In this document: positions 24,893 through 34,000 of the stretch, one piece after another
How positions within the stretch are numbered: the first letter of the stretch is position 1
Layout: the number at the start of each line of letters is the position of its first letter
The notes under the pieces: model-generated
What the model was told of the DNA's origin: nothing
The model's database searches: none
Seen by the model: the letters and a program-made list of their open reading frames with translations, nothing else
Made by a program: the position numbers and the translations under genes
Source: an uncultured delta proteobacterium
GTDB lineage: Bacteria > Myxococcota_A > Polyangia > Polyangiales > JADJMO01
DNA: 42,675 nt
Direction of reading: 5' to 3'
Assembly: GCA_903923175.1 (NCBI GenBank)
Contig: CAIXWQ010000726.1
Coordinates: 1 to 42,675 of the forward strand

Positions 24893-26878
24893 ATGATCCG
24901 ACTGCTCGTCGTCGTCTCGATCTGCGCCTTCGTGCTCGCCCTCGTGGGCGGCGCGACGGGGAGCTTCGCCGACGGCTTCTTCGTGCCGCTCGGCAAGCCC
25001 GGCGCGCGCAAGCACGGCAAGCTCGGCCCCACGTGGGCCGACCACGCGCTCGGGCTCTCGATCGCCACGGCGTTCATCGCGATCGTGCTCGCGAGCGCGC
25101 ACACGCTCGGGTTCATGCGCGACGAGGGGATGTACTTCGACGCGTCGAAATCCTACGCGGCGTGGTTCGAGAAGCTGCTGTCGAAGAACCCCGCCGACCG
25201 CGCCTGGGCCATGGAGCGACCGAACTCCGACTCGCTCTGGCAGCCGAACTCGGAGCACCCGTCGCTGATGAAGTCGGGCTTCGCGCTGAGCTGGATCTAC
25301 CTGTGGAAGACCTGGCCGAACGGCCTCGTCGAGCTGCTCTCGCGGGTCTGGATCACCAAGCCCCTCGCCTGGCTCGTCGCCGCGATCGGCGCGCGCGCGC
25401 CCAAGCTCTTCGTCGAGGAGAGCGCCGCGTTCCGCTTCCCCGGCATGGTCGCCGGCGGGCTCATCCTCTATCTGACGTATCTCTTCGGCGCCGAAGCGCG
25501 CGGCCGCGCGGCCGGGCTGTGCGCCGCGCTGTTCTACGCCGCCCTGCCGCGCCCGTTCTTCGACGCGCACCTGGCGGGCTTCGACGCCGCCGCCGCGCTC
25601 GCCTGGCTCGCGGTCGCGTACGCCTACTGGCGCGGGCTGAGAGACCGAGGGTGGGCCGTGGCGGCCGGCGTCGTGTGGGGGCTCGCGCTCCTCACGAAGC
25701 ACAACTCGTGGTTCCTCCCCGTCGTCTTCATCGCGCACTACGCGTGGGTCGCCTACGACGTCCTGCGCGGTCGACCGGGCGCGAACCCGACGCTCGCCGG
25801 GCGCGCGAAGAAGCTGCCGATCCCCTGGCCGTTCCTCTTCATGGGGATGCTCGGTCCGGCCATCTTCATGTATGGCTGGCCTCGCGTCTGGTACGACACC
25901 TGGGCGCGCGTCGACTGGTACTTCTCGTTCCACGCGCACCACGACTATTACAACCTCGAGTACCTGCATCAGACGTACTTCCAGCCCCCGCAGCCGATCA
26001 CGCTGCCCGTCGTGCTGGTCCTCGCGACGGTCCCCGCGGCGATCCTGTTCGCCGCGGCGGTGGCGGCGGGCGAGCGCTGGCGGGCGCTGCTCTCGCCCCT
26101 GCTCCCCTCGCGACGCCTCCCCGCGATCGAGCTCGAGCAGGACGCGACGACGGTCGCCGGCGCGCTGGCCGACGGCCGCACCGTCGAGGATCCGCGGCGC
26201 ACGTCGTTCTTCTGGTTCTTCAACATGGTGCTGCCGATCGCATTGATCTCGCACCCGAAGGTCCCCCACTTCGGCGGCACCAAGCACTGGCACCCCGCGT
26301 ATCCGTTCATCTGCCTGTTCGCCGGCGCGGGGATCGTCCTCGCCGCCGAGCGGCTCGCGGCGCTCGCCACGCGCGCCTCGCGAGCGACGCCACCGCGCTG
26401 GCTCGTGTACGTGCTCGCCGGCGTGACGTTCGGCCTCGTCTTCACCCCTGCGGCGCTGGAGACCGCGCGCTCGCACCCGCACGGCCTCACGCACTACACG
26501 CCGCTCGTGGGCGGGCCCGCGGGCGGCGCCGATCTCGGCCTCATGCGCGGCTTCTGGGGCTACGAGACGGGTGCGCTCGTCGACTGGCTGAACACCCACC
26601 TGCCGAACGGCGGCCGCGTGTACCCGAACGACACGTTCTGGTCGTCGTTCGAGCAGCTGAAGGTCGACGGGCGACTGCACGCGAACATCGAGCAAGAGTG
26701 GGGGAGCGCGAGCTCCTGCGACGTCGCGGTGGTCGAGCACGAGCAGCACATGGACGAGTGCGAGCACCAGATCTGGATGGTCTTCGGCACGGTCACGCCG
26801 GCCTACGTCGTCACGCTCGACGGCGTTCCCGCGCTGACCGTGTACGTGAACCCGAAGAGCCAGCGCTTCGTGCCGTAG
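24893..26878 (+). CDS. GT39/ArnT-like membrane glycosyltransferase
   Basis: The start is ATG 24893, with AGAGGGG about six bases upstream; the track's 1032-residue version reads through the previous gene. The 661-residue protein has many membrane helices. An early loop contains GFMRDEGMYFDASKSY, matching the Asp-Glu motif of PMT/ArnT-type (GT39 and relatives) enzymes that take sugars from polyprenyl phosphate. Other family-like parts are ARGRAAGLCAALFYAALPRP and LTKHNSWFLPVVF. The C-terminal 120 residues are soluble (LNTHLPNGGRVYPNDTFW). The sugar donor and acceptor cannot be predicted. Confidence 0.82.
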   Translation: MIRLLVVVSICAFVLALVGGATGSFADGFFVPLGKPGARKHGKLGPTWADHALGLSIATAFIAIVLASAHTLGFMRDEGMYFDASKSYAAWFEKLLSKNPADRAWAMERPNSDSLWQPNSEHPSLMKSGFALSWIYLWKTWPNGLVELLSRVWITKPLAWLVAAIGARAPKLFVEESAAFRFPGMVAGGLILYLTYLFGAEARGRAAGLCAALFYAALPRPFFDAHLAGFDAAAALAWLAVAYAYWRGLRDRGWAVAAGVVWGLALLTKHNSWFLPVVFIAHYAWVAYDVLRGRPGANPTLAGRAKKLPIPWPFLFMGMLGPAIFMYGWPRVWYDTWARVDWYFSFHAHHDYYNLEYLHQTYFQPPQPITLPVVLVLATVPAAILFAAAVAAGERWRALLSPLLPSRRLPAIELEQDATTVAGALADGRTVEDPRRTSFFWFFNMVLPIALISHPKVPHFGGTKHWHPAYPFICLFAGAGIVLAAERLAALATRASRATPPRWLVYVLAGVTFGLVFTPAALETARSHPHGLTHYTPLVGGPAGGADLGLMRGFWGYETGALVDWLNTHLPNGGRVYPNDTFWSSFEQLKVDGRLHANIEQEWGSASSCDVAVVEHEQHMDECEHQIWMVFGTVTPAYVVTLDGVPALTVYVNPKSQRFVP

Positions 26879-26990
26879 GCTCGCTCGGTCGCCCGGGTCC
26901 GAGACTGCTCCGGGGTACGGGGGCGCTGGGCTCGACCCAGCTTCGCAGACGGCTCCGTCGAGGCCGGCGCCGCGCCCACGTCGTCGGCGT

Positions 26991-27019
26991 AGATCCGAAC
27001 GCGCGCCTCGCTCGTAAAC
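26991..27019 (+). promoter_or_regulatory. Candidate ECF (RpoE-like) promoter for the ChrR-sigma operon
   Basis: AGATCC and TAAAC are separated by exactly 18 bases, 24 bp before the ATG of the first ChrR-like gene. As I recall it, the Rhodobacter RpoE (ECF11) consensus is TGATCC-N18-TAAGA. The match is partial: five of six in the -35 and three of five in the -10. If real, the operon would be autoregulated. Confidence 0.35.
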
Positions 27020-27043
27020 CCAACGAGCGGAGACGACGCGACG

Positions 27044-27655
27044 ATGAGCCACCTCGACCAGACGCTGCTGCACGATCTGGCGCTCGGCGCGCCGGGCAGC
27101 GAGCTCGACGTCGCGCACGTCGAGCGATGCTCGGAGTGTCGACGCACGCTCGACGAGCTTCGTCAGGCGTGGGCGCGCTTCGCGAGCGCGCAGCCGCCGT
27201 GCGCGCCACCGCCGGCGCTGCGGGCGACGCTCCTCGCCGAGATCGAAGGGGGGCATCGCTACGCGCCGTTCACCTCGCGGGTGGCGAAGCTGTTCGCGAT
27301 CGAGGAGGCGCGCGCCGTCGCGCTGCTGGCGCGCGCGGCCGATCCGGCCTCGTTCCGCGCGCAACCGGTCGCTGGAGTCACGCTCGCCAGCGCGGAGGTC
27401 GGTGCGCCGTTGGGCGCCGCGCGCGCTTGCTTCCTGCGGGCCGCGCCGGGCACGCGCTACCCGCGGCACGAGCACGGGGGCGAGGAGCGCGTGCTGGTGC
27501 TCGAAGGGGGCTTCCGTGACGACGCCGGGCACGAGGCGCATGCGGGCGATCTCGAGCTGAGCCCGGCGGGCTCGACGCACGCTTTCGTCGTGCTCGAGGA
27601 CGCCCCGTGCGTGAGCGCGATCGTCTCGACCGGGCCGCTGCGGCTGGTCGGCTGA
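27044..27655 (+). CDS. ChrR-type zinc/cupin anti-sigma protein (copy 1)
   Basis: A 203-residue protein with the two-domain plan of ChrR, the inhibitor of the singlet-oxygen sigma factor RpoE. The N-terminal part carries His3 and His25-x3-Cys29-x2-Cys32 (AHVERCSEC), fitting the zinc-binding anti-sigma domain. The C-terminal part (about 100-203) is a cupin with metal ligands in YPRHEHGGEERVLVLEGGF and a final His in GSTHAFV. In ChrR the cupin is needed for response to singlet oxygen. The sigma gene follows about 120 bp later, and a second ChrR-like gene follows that. It could be an anti-sigma factor or a modulator of the other copy. Confidence 0.82.
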   Translation: MSHLDQTLLHDLALGAPGSELDVAHVERCSECRRTLDELRQAWARFASAQPPCAPPPALRATLLAEIEGGHRYAPFTSRVAKLFAIEEARAVALLARAADPASFRAQPVAGVTLASAEVGAPLGAARACFLRAAPGTRYPRHEHGGEERVLVLEGGFRDDAGHEAHAGDLELSPAGSTHAFVVLEDAPCVSAIVSTGPLRLVG

Positions 27656-27775
27656 ACGGTGACCCGCGGGCCCTGCAGCGCCGCCGCGCGTCGCATCCCG
27701 CCGCGCACGGGGGTGGCGAATCGCCCCGATCCGGGCGATGCTCGCCCGTTCAGGCCGAACACGGTGGGGGGCAGG

Positions 27776-28339
27776 TTGGAGCCGGAGACGAACGAACTCG
27801 ACGTCGAGCTCGTGCAGGCGGTCGCCCGAGGCGATCGTGCGGCGCTCGCGCGCCTGTACGATCTCTACGCGCCCCTGATGATGGCCGTCGCGGCGCGCAT
27901 CCTCGGCGATCGACGCGAGGCCGAGGACCTCCTCCACGACGTGCTCCTCGAGGTCTGGCGCCACGCCGACGAATACGCCGCGGCCCGCGGCTCGGTGCGC
28001 TCGTGGCTGCTGATCCGGCTGCGCAGCCGAGCGCTCGACCGCCGCAAGTCGGCGGCGTCGACGCGCACCGTCCCGCTGAACGCCGGGCACGGTCACGAGG
28101 AGCGCGCGTCGGCGGGCGACGATCCCTCGCTCGGCCCCGATCACGCGGCGGTTCGTCGGGCGATCGCTGCGCTCCCCGAAGAGCAGCGCGTCGTCCTGGA
28201 GCTCGGATACTTCGAAGGGCTCTCGTCCTCCGAGATCGCGGAGCGCATCGCCGCGCCGATCGGCACGGTGAAATCGCGGGTCGCCGCCGCTCTCGCGAAG
28301 CTTCGGGCTGGGCTCGGCGGAAAGGAGGAAGCGCGATGA
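27776..28339 (+). CDS. ECF RNA polymerase sigma factor (RpoE/ECF11-like)
   Basis: Region 2 is clear: ALARLYDLYAPLMMAVAARI, REAEDLLHDVLLEVWRHADE and SVRSWLLIRLRSRALDRR. Region 4 is ALPEEQRVVLELGYFEGLSS and SEIAERIAAPIGTVKSRV. The start is uncertain. TTG 27776 gives 187 residues with little N-terminal extension and a GGGGG stretch upstream. GTG 27764 is close, and GTG 27659 (track) adds an unconvincing Arg/Pro leader. The stop overlaps the next ChrR-like start (ATGA), implying coupled synthesis. Association with ChrR-like partners places it near the ECF11 group, which responds to singlet oxygen or related oxidants. Confidence 0.9.
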   Translation: MEPETNELDVELVQAVARGDRAALARLYDLYAPLMMAVAARILGDRREAEDLLHDVLLEVWRHADEYAAARGSVRSWLLIRLRSRALDRRKSAASTRTVPLNAGHGHEERASAGDDPSLGPDHAAVRRAIAALPEEQRVVLELGYFEGLSSSEIAERIAAPIGTVKSRVAAALAKLRAGLGGKEEAR

Positions 28340-28980
28340 ACCACGTCGTCGACCTCCTCCCCGAGCTCGCCCTCGGCGCCCTCGGCTCGATCGACGCATC
28401 GATGCGCGCGCGTGCCGAGGCTCACCTCGCGACCTGCCCGAGCTGCTCCGCCGAGGCCCAGGCCTGGGAAGAGATCGGCGTCGCGCTGGCCGAGTCGCTG
28501 CCGGGCAGCGCCGCCCCGACCACGATCCGCGCGCGCGTGCTCGCCGCCGCGGCGGCCAAGGGGCGCCTCGCCCGCTTCGCCGACGCCGTCATGCACCTCT
28601 TCGAGGTGCCGGAGGAGAAGGCCCTGGCCCTCCTCGAGGCCGTCGACGCCATCGAGGCTTGGGAGCCGGGTCCCGTCCCTGGGCTCGCGCTGATGCACCT
28701 GAAGGGCGGGCCCGCCCTGGCCGGCGCCGACACCGGCTTCGTGCGCTTCCCCGCTGGCATGCCCTGGCCGCTGCACAAGCACCTCGGCGACGAGCTCATG
28801 CTCGTCCTGGAGGGCGGGTTCGTCGACGACGGTGGGCGCGCGTTCGGTCCTGGCGACGTGGTGCGCATGCCGCCCGGGAGCCAGCACTCGTTCGACATCG
28901 CGCCCACCCGCGACTGCGTGGCAGCGGTGGTCGTGCACGTCGGGATCGAGCTCCCGCCAGGCCATCGCCTGGTCATTTGA
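28336..28980 (+). CDS. ChrR-type zinc/cupin anti-sigma protein (copy 2)
   Basis: A 214-residue paralogue of copy 1, overlapping the sigma stop by four bases. The zinc site is His3 plus His30-x3-Cys34-x2-Cys37 (AHLATCPSC). The N-terminal helix NHVVDLLPELALGALG resembles known ChrR anti-sigma domains more closely than copy 1 does. The cupin (about 110-214) has WPLHKHLGDELMLVLEGGF and GSQHSFDIA, keeping all four metal ligands. Overlap with the sigma gene makes this the best candidate for the direct inhibitor. Both copies share LVLEGGF followed by DD and a Gly. Confidence 0.9.
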   Translation: MNHVVDLLPELALGALGSIDASMRARAEAHLATCPSCSAEAQAWEEIGVALAESLPGSAAPTTIRARVLAAAAAKGRLARFADAVMHLFEVPEEKALALLEAVDAIEAWEPGPVPGLALMHLKGGPALAGADTGFVRFPAGMPWPLHKHLGDELMLVLEGGFVDDGGRAFGPGDVVRMPPGSQHSFDIAPTRDCVAAVVVHVGIELPPGHRLVI

Positions 28981-29046
28981 GCCGGCGCACGGAGCCGGCT
29001 ACGGCGGCCGCCTCGTCCGGGCCAGGCGACGAAGGCCAGCGCGGAT

Positions 29047-30930
29047 ATGCTCCGCGGCATGGAGGAAGCTGCTAGCCGCCTCGTGCTCGGCGACGCGCTC
29101 GAGACGCTGCTCTCGCACGCCGTCGAGCCTCTCCTGGTGGCGCGGCTCACCGGCGAGGTCGTCGCGGCCAACGACGCCGCGTGCGCCTTGTTCGACCACT
29201 CGCACGCCGACCTGCTGCGCCTACGGCGCGACGATCTCATCGACGCGAGCGATCCGCGCTTCGCGGCGAGGCTCGCGACGCGCGAGCGGAGCGGACGCGC
29301 GTCCGGCGAGCTCCGGGTGCGCAGGCGTAGCGGGCAGCTCGTCGACGTCGAGGTGACGAGCACCGTCTTCGAGATCACCGCCGAGCCGATGCTGTGGCTC
29401 TGCTTCGTCGATCTCTCGGAGCGACGGCGCGCGGAGGCGGCCGAGGAGCGATTCCGCGCCCTGTCGGAGGCCTCGCAGGAGGCCGTCCTCTTCCATCGGG
29501 ACGGCCGGGTGGTGATCGCGAACGACGCGGCGTGCGTGCAGTACCGCATCGAGCGCGACGCCTTCATCGGCCGCCCGCTGCACGACTTCGTCGCCCCCTC
29601 CTCTCGCGCACTCGTCGCGCAGCGCGCTCGCGACGGCCACCCGGGCCCCTACGAGGCGGACGGGCTCCGCGCCGACGGAACGATCTTCCCGGCCGAGGTC
29701 GTGGCGCGCACGACGGTGTTCCGCGGCGAAGCGGTCCGCGTGGTGTGCGTTCGCGACCTGAGCACGCGCAAGCGCATGGAGGCCGAGCTCGCGCTGGCAG
29801 ACCGCCTCGCGGCGATCGGCACCCTCGCGGCCGGCGTCGCGCACGAGGTCAACAACCCGCTGACGTACGTGCTCCTCAACCTCGCGATGGTGATCGATCA
29901 GCTCGAGCACACCGCTCCGAACGAGCCGTTCGACGCCGCGAAGGGGCTGGTGGCGCTGCACGACGCGCGAGCCGGTGCCGAGCGCGTCCGCGACATCGTG
30001 CGGGGCCTGCTCGCCTTCTCACGCTCCGACGACACGCATACAGGGCCAGTCGACCTCGCGCGCGTGATCGAGCGCACGACCAAGCTGGTGGCGAGCGGCC
30101 TGCGGCATCGCGCGCGGCTGCACGTCGAGGTCGCCCCCGTCGCGCGCGTCTTGGGGACCGAGACGAAGCTCGGTCAAGTGCTGCTCAACCTCCTGGTCAA
30201 CGCCGCGCAGGCGATCCCCGAGGGCGCCGTCGATCGCCATCGCGTCGACGTCCGCGTGCGCGCCGCCGAGTCGGGCATGATCGCACTCGAGGTCCGCGAC
30301 ACGGGCCCGGGGATCGCGTCGCAGGTGCAGACGCGGATCTTCGATCCGTTCGTGACGACCAGAGCGCCCGGCACCGGCACGGGGCTCGGCCTCTCGATCT
30401 GCCACGGCATCGTGACGCAGCTCGGCGGTCGCATCGAGGTCGAGCGCCGTCCGGGGCACGGCACGACGTTCCGCGTGCTGCTGCCCGCGGCGGACGCGAC
30501 CCCGCAGTGGCACGCCGAGCCGAGCGCCCCGCGGGCCTCACCAGAGCGCCAAGCCCGCGCGCGGTTGCTGGTGGTCGACGACGAACCGAAGCTGCGCGAG
30601 CGCCTCACGAGCCTGCTCGCGGAGGACTACGACGTCGTGTCGCTCGCGTCGGGACGGGAGGCGCTGGACCTCCTCGAGCGAGACCGCCGCTTCGACGTCG
30701 TTGTGTGCGATCTCCTGATGGCGGAGCTCACGGGGATGGACGTGTACGAGGCGCTCTGGGAGAGCGCGCCGGCGCTCGCGGAGCGCGTGCTGTTCCTCAC
30801 CGGTGGGTTCGCTTCGCCGCTCGCGGAGGCCTTCGTCGTCGCGCATGCCGCGCGCGTCGTGGCGAAGCCGTTCGAGATGCCCCAGCTGCGCGCCGCGATC
30901 GAGCGAGTGATCGCCGGCTCGAACGACTGA
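29047..30930 (+). CDS. Hybrid sensor histidine kinase (PAS-PAS-HisKA-HATPase-receiver)
   Basis: A soluble 627-residue kinase with no membrane helix. Two PAS domains (about 15-125 and 135-250) come first. The phosphoacceptor is His266 in AAGVAHEVNNPLTYVL. The ATPase domain has NLLVNAAQAI (N box), DTGPGIA (G1), FDPFVTT (F) and GTGLGLSICHG (G2). A C-terminal receiver has VVDDEPKLR, Asp555 (VVVCDLLM) and the conserved Lys in VAKPFEM. All catalytic residues look intact. It lies 66 bp after the second ChrR-like gene on the same strand and may be co-transcribed. ATG 29059 is an alternative start. Confidence 0.92.
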   Translation: MLRGMEEAASRLVLGDALETLLSHAVEPLLVARLTGEVVAANDAACALFDHSHADLLRLRRDDLIDASDPRFAARLATRERSGRASGELRVRRRSGQLVDVEVTSTVFEITAEPMLWLCFVDLSERRRAEAAEERFRALSEASQEAVLFHRDGRVVIANDAACVQYRIERDAFIGRPLHDFVAPSSRALVAQRARDGHPGPYEADGLRADGTIFPAEVVARTTVFRGEAVRVVCVRDLSTRKRMEAELALADRLAAIGTLAAGVAHEVNNPLTYVLLNLAMVIDQLEHTAPNEPFDAAKGLVALHDARAGAERVRDIVRGLLAFSRSDDTHTGPVDLARVIERTTKLVASGLRHRARLHVEVAPVARVLGTETKLGQVLLNLLVNAAQAIPEGAVDRHRVDVRVRAAESGMIALEVRDTGPGIASQVQTRIFDPFVTTRAPGTGTGLGLSICHGIVTQLGGRIEVERRPGHGTTFRVLLPAADATPQWHAEPSAPRASPERQARARLLVVDDEPKLRERLTSLLAEDYDVVSLASGREALDLLERDRRFDVVVCDLLMAELTGMDVYEALWESAPALAERVLFLTGGFASPLAEAFVVAHAARVVAKPFEMPQLRAAIERVIAGSND

Positions 30931-30953
30931 GCGAGGCGCACCGCGACGCAGAC

Positions 30954-30994
30954 AAAAACGAACTCGGCGAGCGACGTGACCGCCGCTCGCCGAG
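30954..30994 (-). terminator. Intrinsic terminator for the giant TPR gene
   Basis: A perfect 11-bp inverted repeat (ctcggcgagcg/cgctcgccgag, 10-nt loop) lies between the convergent kinase and TPR genes. The A-run AAAAA at 30954-30958 becomes a T-tract on the minus strand, so it terminates leftward transcription. Rightward transcription would meet the hairpin without a T-tract. Confidence 0.8.
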
Positions 30995-31009
30995 GCTCCG
31001 TGACGCGCG

Positions 31010-34000
31010 CTACTTGGCCGCCTTCAGCTCCGCGATGCGCTCCTTCGCGGTGACGAGCGTCGGCTCGGTCTCCACCGCGCGCTCGTACATCTGGATGGCC
31101 TTGGTCTTGTCACCCTGCTTGTGGCTGATCTCGCCGAGGTAGAAGAAGACCTCGCCCTTGGTGATGCCGCTGCTCCCATCGAGCTTCTGCAGCAGTAGCG
31201 CGCGGAACGTCCTCTGCGCACGCTCGAGATCGCTCGTCTCGAGCGCGAGCTTGCCGAGATCGCGCAACACCAGCACGTTGCCGGGATCGATCTTGAACGC
31301 GAGATCGAACTCCTGCAGCGCGGCGTCCTTCTCGCCCTGCGCAGACAGCGCCTGGGCGAGCCGGTGGTGATAGACCGCGAGCTCCTTGGTGCGCTTGCCA
31401 CCGAACGACTCGATGACCTTGCGCAGCACGTCGGCCGCGTCCTTGCCGCGACCGCTCGCCGAGAGCGCATCGCAGAGGAGGAGCAGCAGCGGCCGATCGT
31501 CCGGGACGAGCGCGCTCGCCTTCTCCAGCAGCGCGGCCGCCTCACCGGGCGCCTCGCGCTTCTGCATGTGGATCTCCGCCGCCTGCTTGTAGAGCGCGGA
31601 CTTCGGCGCGGCCTCGCTCTCGATCTCGGCCTCGAGCACCAGGATCGCGGCGAGCTCTCCCCACGCCTGCGTGCCCTGGTAGTGCGTGCGCAGGTCCTTG
31701 CGCGCGCGCGCCGCCAGGTCCTTCGCCTCCGCCTTCTCGGCGAGATCGAGCGCGCGCCGAAGCGCCTTCTCGCGCCCGCCGTCGTCCTTCAGCTCACCGC
31801 GCAGCTCGGCGAGCTCGAGCGCCAGCTCGGCCCCCTCTGCCCCCGTCGACTCCTCGACCAGGCGCGCCAGCGCCTCGGCCTTCTTCTCGCGGTCGCCACG
31901 CTGACCGTGGATCTTCACCAGCGCCCGGAGCGCGCCGACGTGCTTCTCGTCCTTCGCGAGGACGGCCTCGTACGTCTCGATGGCGCGCGCCGGATCCTTC
32001 AGCCGGTTCGCATAGAGCTCACCGAGCCGTACGCGCAGCGACAGCTCCGCGCTTCGATCGCCGGCGGTCGACGCCCGTTCGATCTGCGCCCCGAGCAGCT
32101 CCGCGAGCGGCTCGTCGCGCCCGAGCGACTCGTAGAGATCACCGAGCTTGAGGACGGCCTCGGTGTTCGAGGGCTCCTCTTCGATGACGGCGCGGAGCGT
32201 GTCGACCGCGTCCTCGGGCTTCTGCAGTTGTTCGTGTTGCAGCGAGGCGAGCTCGAGGCGCAGCACGCTGCGCCCGTCGGGCGAGCGGGCTGCGTCGATG
32301 AGTCGGCCGATCAGCTCGGCGAGATCGTCGAACCGCTTCGCGTCGAGGTACAGCGCCCGAAGCTCCTTGGCCGCGACCTCGTCGCCGACGCCACCGTCGG
32401 ACGAGTCGAGGAGCTCACGATAGAGCTCGATGGCCTGCGCGACGTCGGCGAGCTCGCTGCGCGCCACCTTCGCGGCCTCGTGACGGAGCTTCGACTGCTC
32501 GTCGGCCTCTGCCGCGAGCTCGGCGCGGCGGAGCAGGAGGGCGAACACTTCCTTCCAGTCCTTCGCCTCCGCCCGCGCTGCCGTGAGCTGTTCGAGGGCC
32601 CACGCGTTCGCCTCGTCCTCCTTGAGAAGCTCGCGCAGGATGACCTCGGCGAGCACGGCGTCCTTGAGGACCGTGACCGCGAGCGTGTGCGCCTCGCGCA
32701 GCAGGACCCGCTTCTCCTCCGGCGCCCCTTCGAGCGCCGAGCGCCGTCGCAGCGTAGCGACGAGGTCGGCCTCGCGCCCCGCGCCGCGCTGGAGCGACTC
32801 GATGGTCTTGAGGATCTCGAGGTTCTCCGGATCGTGGGCGAGCGCCTTGGCGTAGGCCTCCTCGGCGCCGCGCTCGTCCTTCGCACGATCGCGACGCCAG
32901 CCGGCGACCTTCAGCCAGAGATCGCGCGCCGTGTCGCTCGGAAGCGACGCGTTCGCGGCGAGGATCTCGGCGACGACGTCCGCCGCCTCCTTCCACTGGT
33001 CGGTGATCGGCAGCAGGCGCTCGAGCTCGGCGAAGGCCTCGGGCTCGGTGGGCTCGTCCTTGAGCGCGCGCTCGACCTGACGCTGCGCCGCCTTCGGGTC
33101 CTCCGCCTTCTCCTCGAGCACGCGCGCGAGGTCGAGGCGGAGGCGCGTCCGGTCGCGCGGCGCCGCGCGATCGATCCGCTTCTCGAAGAGCGTCGCGAGC
33201 TTGTGGTGATCGTTCGCCGCTCGATAGACCGGCTCGAGGGACTCCGACACCTCTTCGAAGAGCTCGGCGTCGTCGAGGAGCTTCTCGAGCGCCGCGCGCG
33301 TCGCCGCGTGCTCGGGGACCTCCTCGATCGCCGACCGCAGGGTCGCGAGCCCCTCGCGCTTGTGGTTGAACTTCTCGATCTGCAGGAGCGCCAGGCGACG
33401 GCGGAGATCCGCGCGGGCCGCAGCCTCGGTCGAGACCTCGATGCGCCGCTGCAGCACGTCGGCGAGATCCTCGAACTTGTCGAGTCGGCCGTAGAGGCGA
33501 TCGAGCCCCTCGAGCAGCTCGGGGAGATCCCCCGCCTGCTCCGTGGCCTTCGCGAGCGCAGCCGCGGCGCGCGCATCGTCCTTGAGCTTCTCCTCGGCCA
33601 CGCGAGCCAGCGTGACGAGGAGCTCCTTGCCGAGGTCCGCGTCGTAGCCGCCGGCCGCGCGCTTCTCGAGCGCGTCGGCCCACGCGCGCCAACCCGCGTC
33701 GCCCGGCTCGTGGCCGGCCATCCGCTCGAGCTCGTCGCGCAGCTCCTTGTCGTCGGGGGTCTCCTCGAACGCGCGCAGCAGCGCGTCGCGCGCGGCGGCG
33801 ACGTCGTGGCGCCCTTCCTCGTGAACGCGGGCGATCGACTGCAGCGTGCGGGCGCGATCGATCGGATCCTGCTGCCCGCCGAGTCGGAGCTCGAGCACGG
33901 CGACCAGGTCGTCGTGGCGCCCAGCGCCGCGGAGGACCGGCTCGAGGATGTCGGCCGCGGTACCGCGGAGCGCCTCGTCCTTCTCGCCGATGGCCCGCAC

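Noticed and set aside
24638-28399. 1253-residue minus-strand ORF
   Set aside because: It is antisense to the glycosyltransferase, ChrR-like and sigma genes, all of which have clear family motifs.
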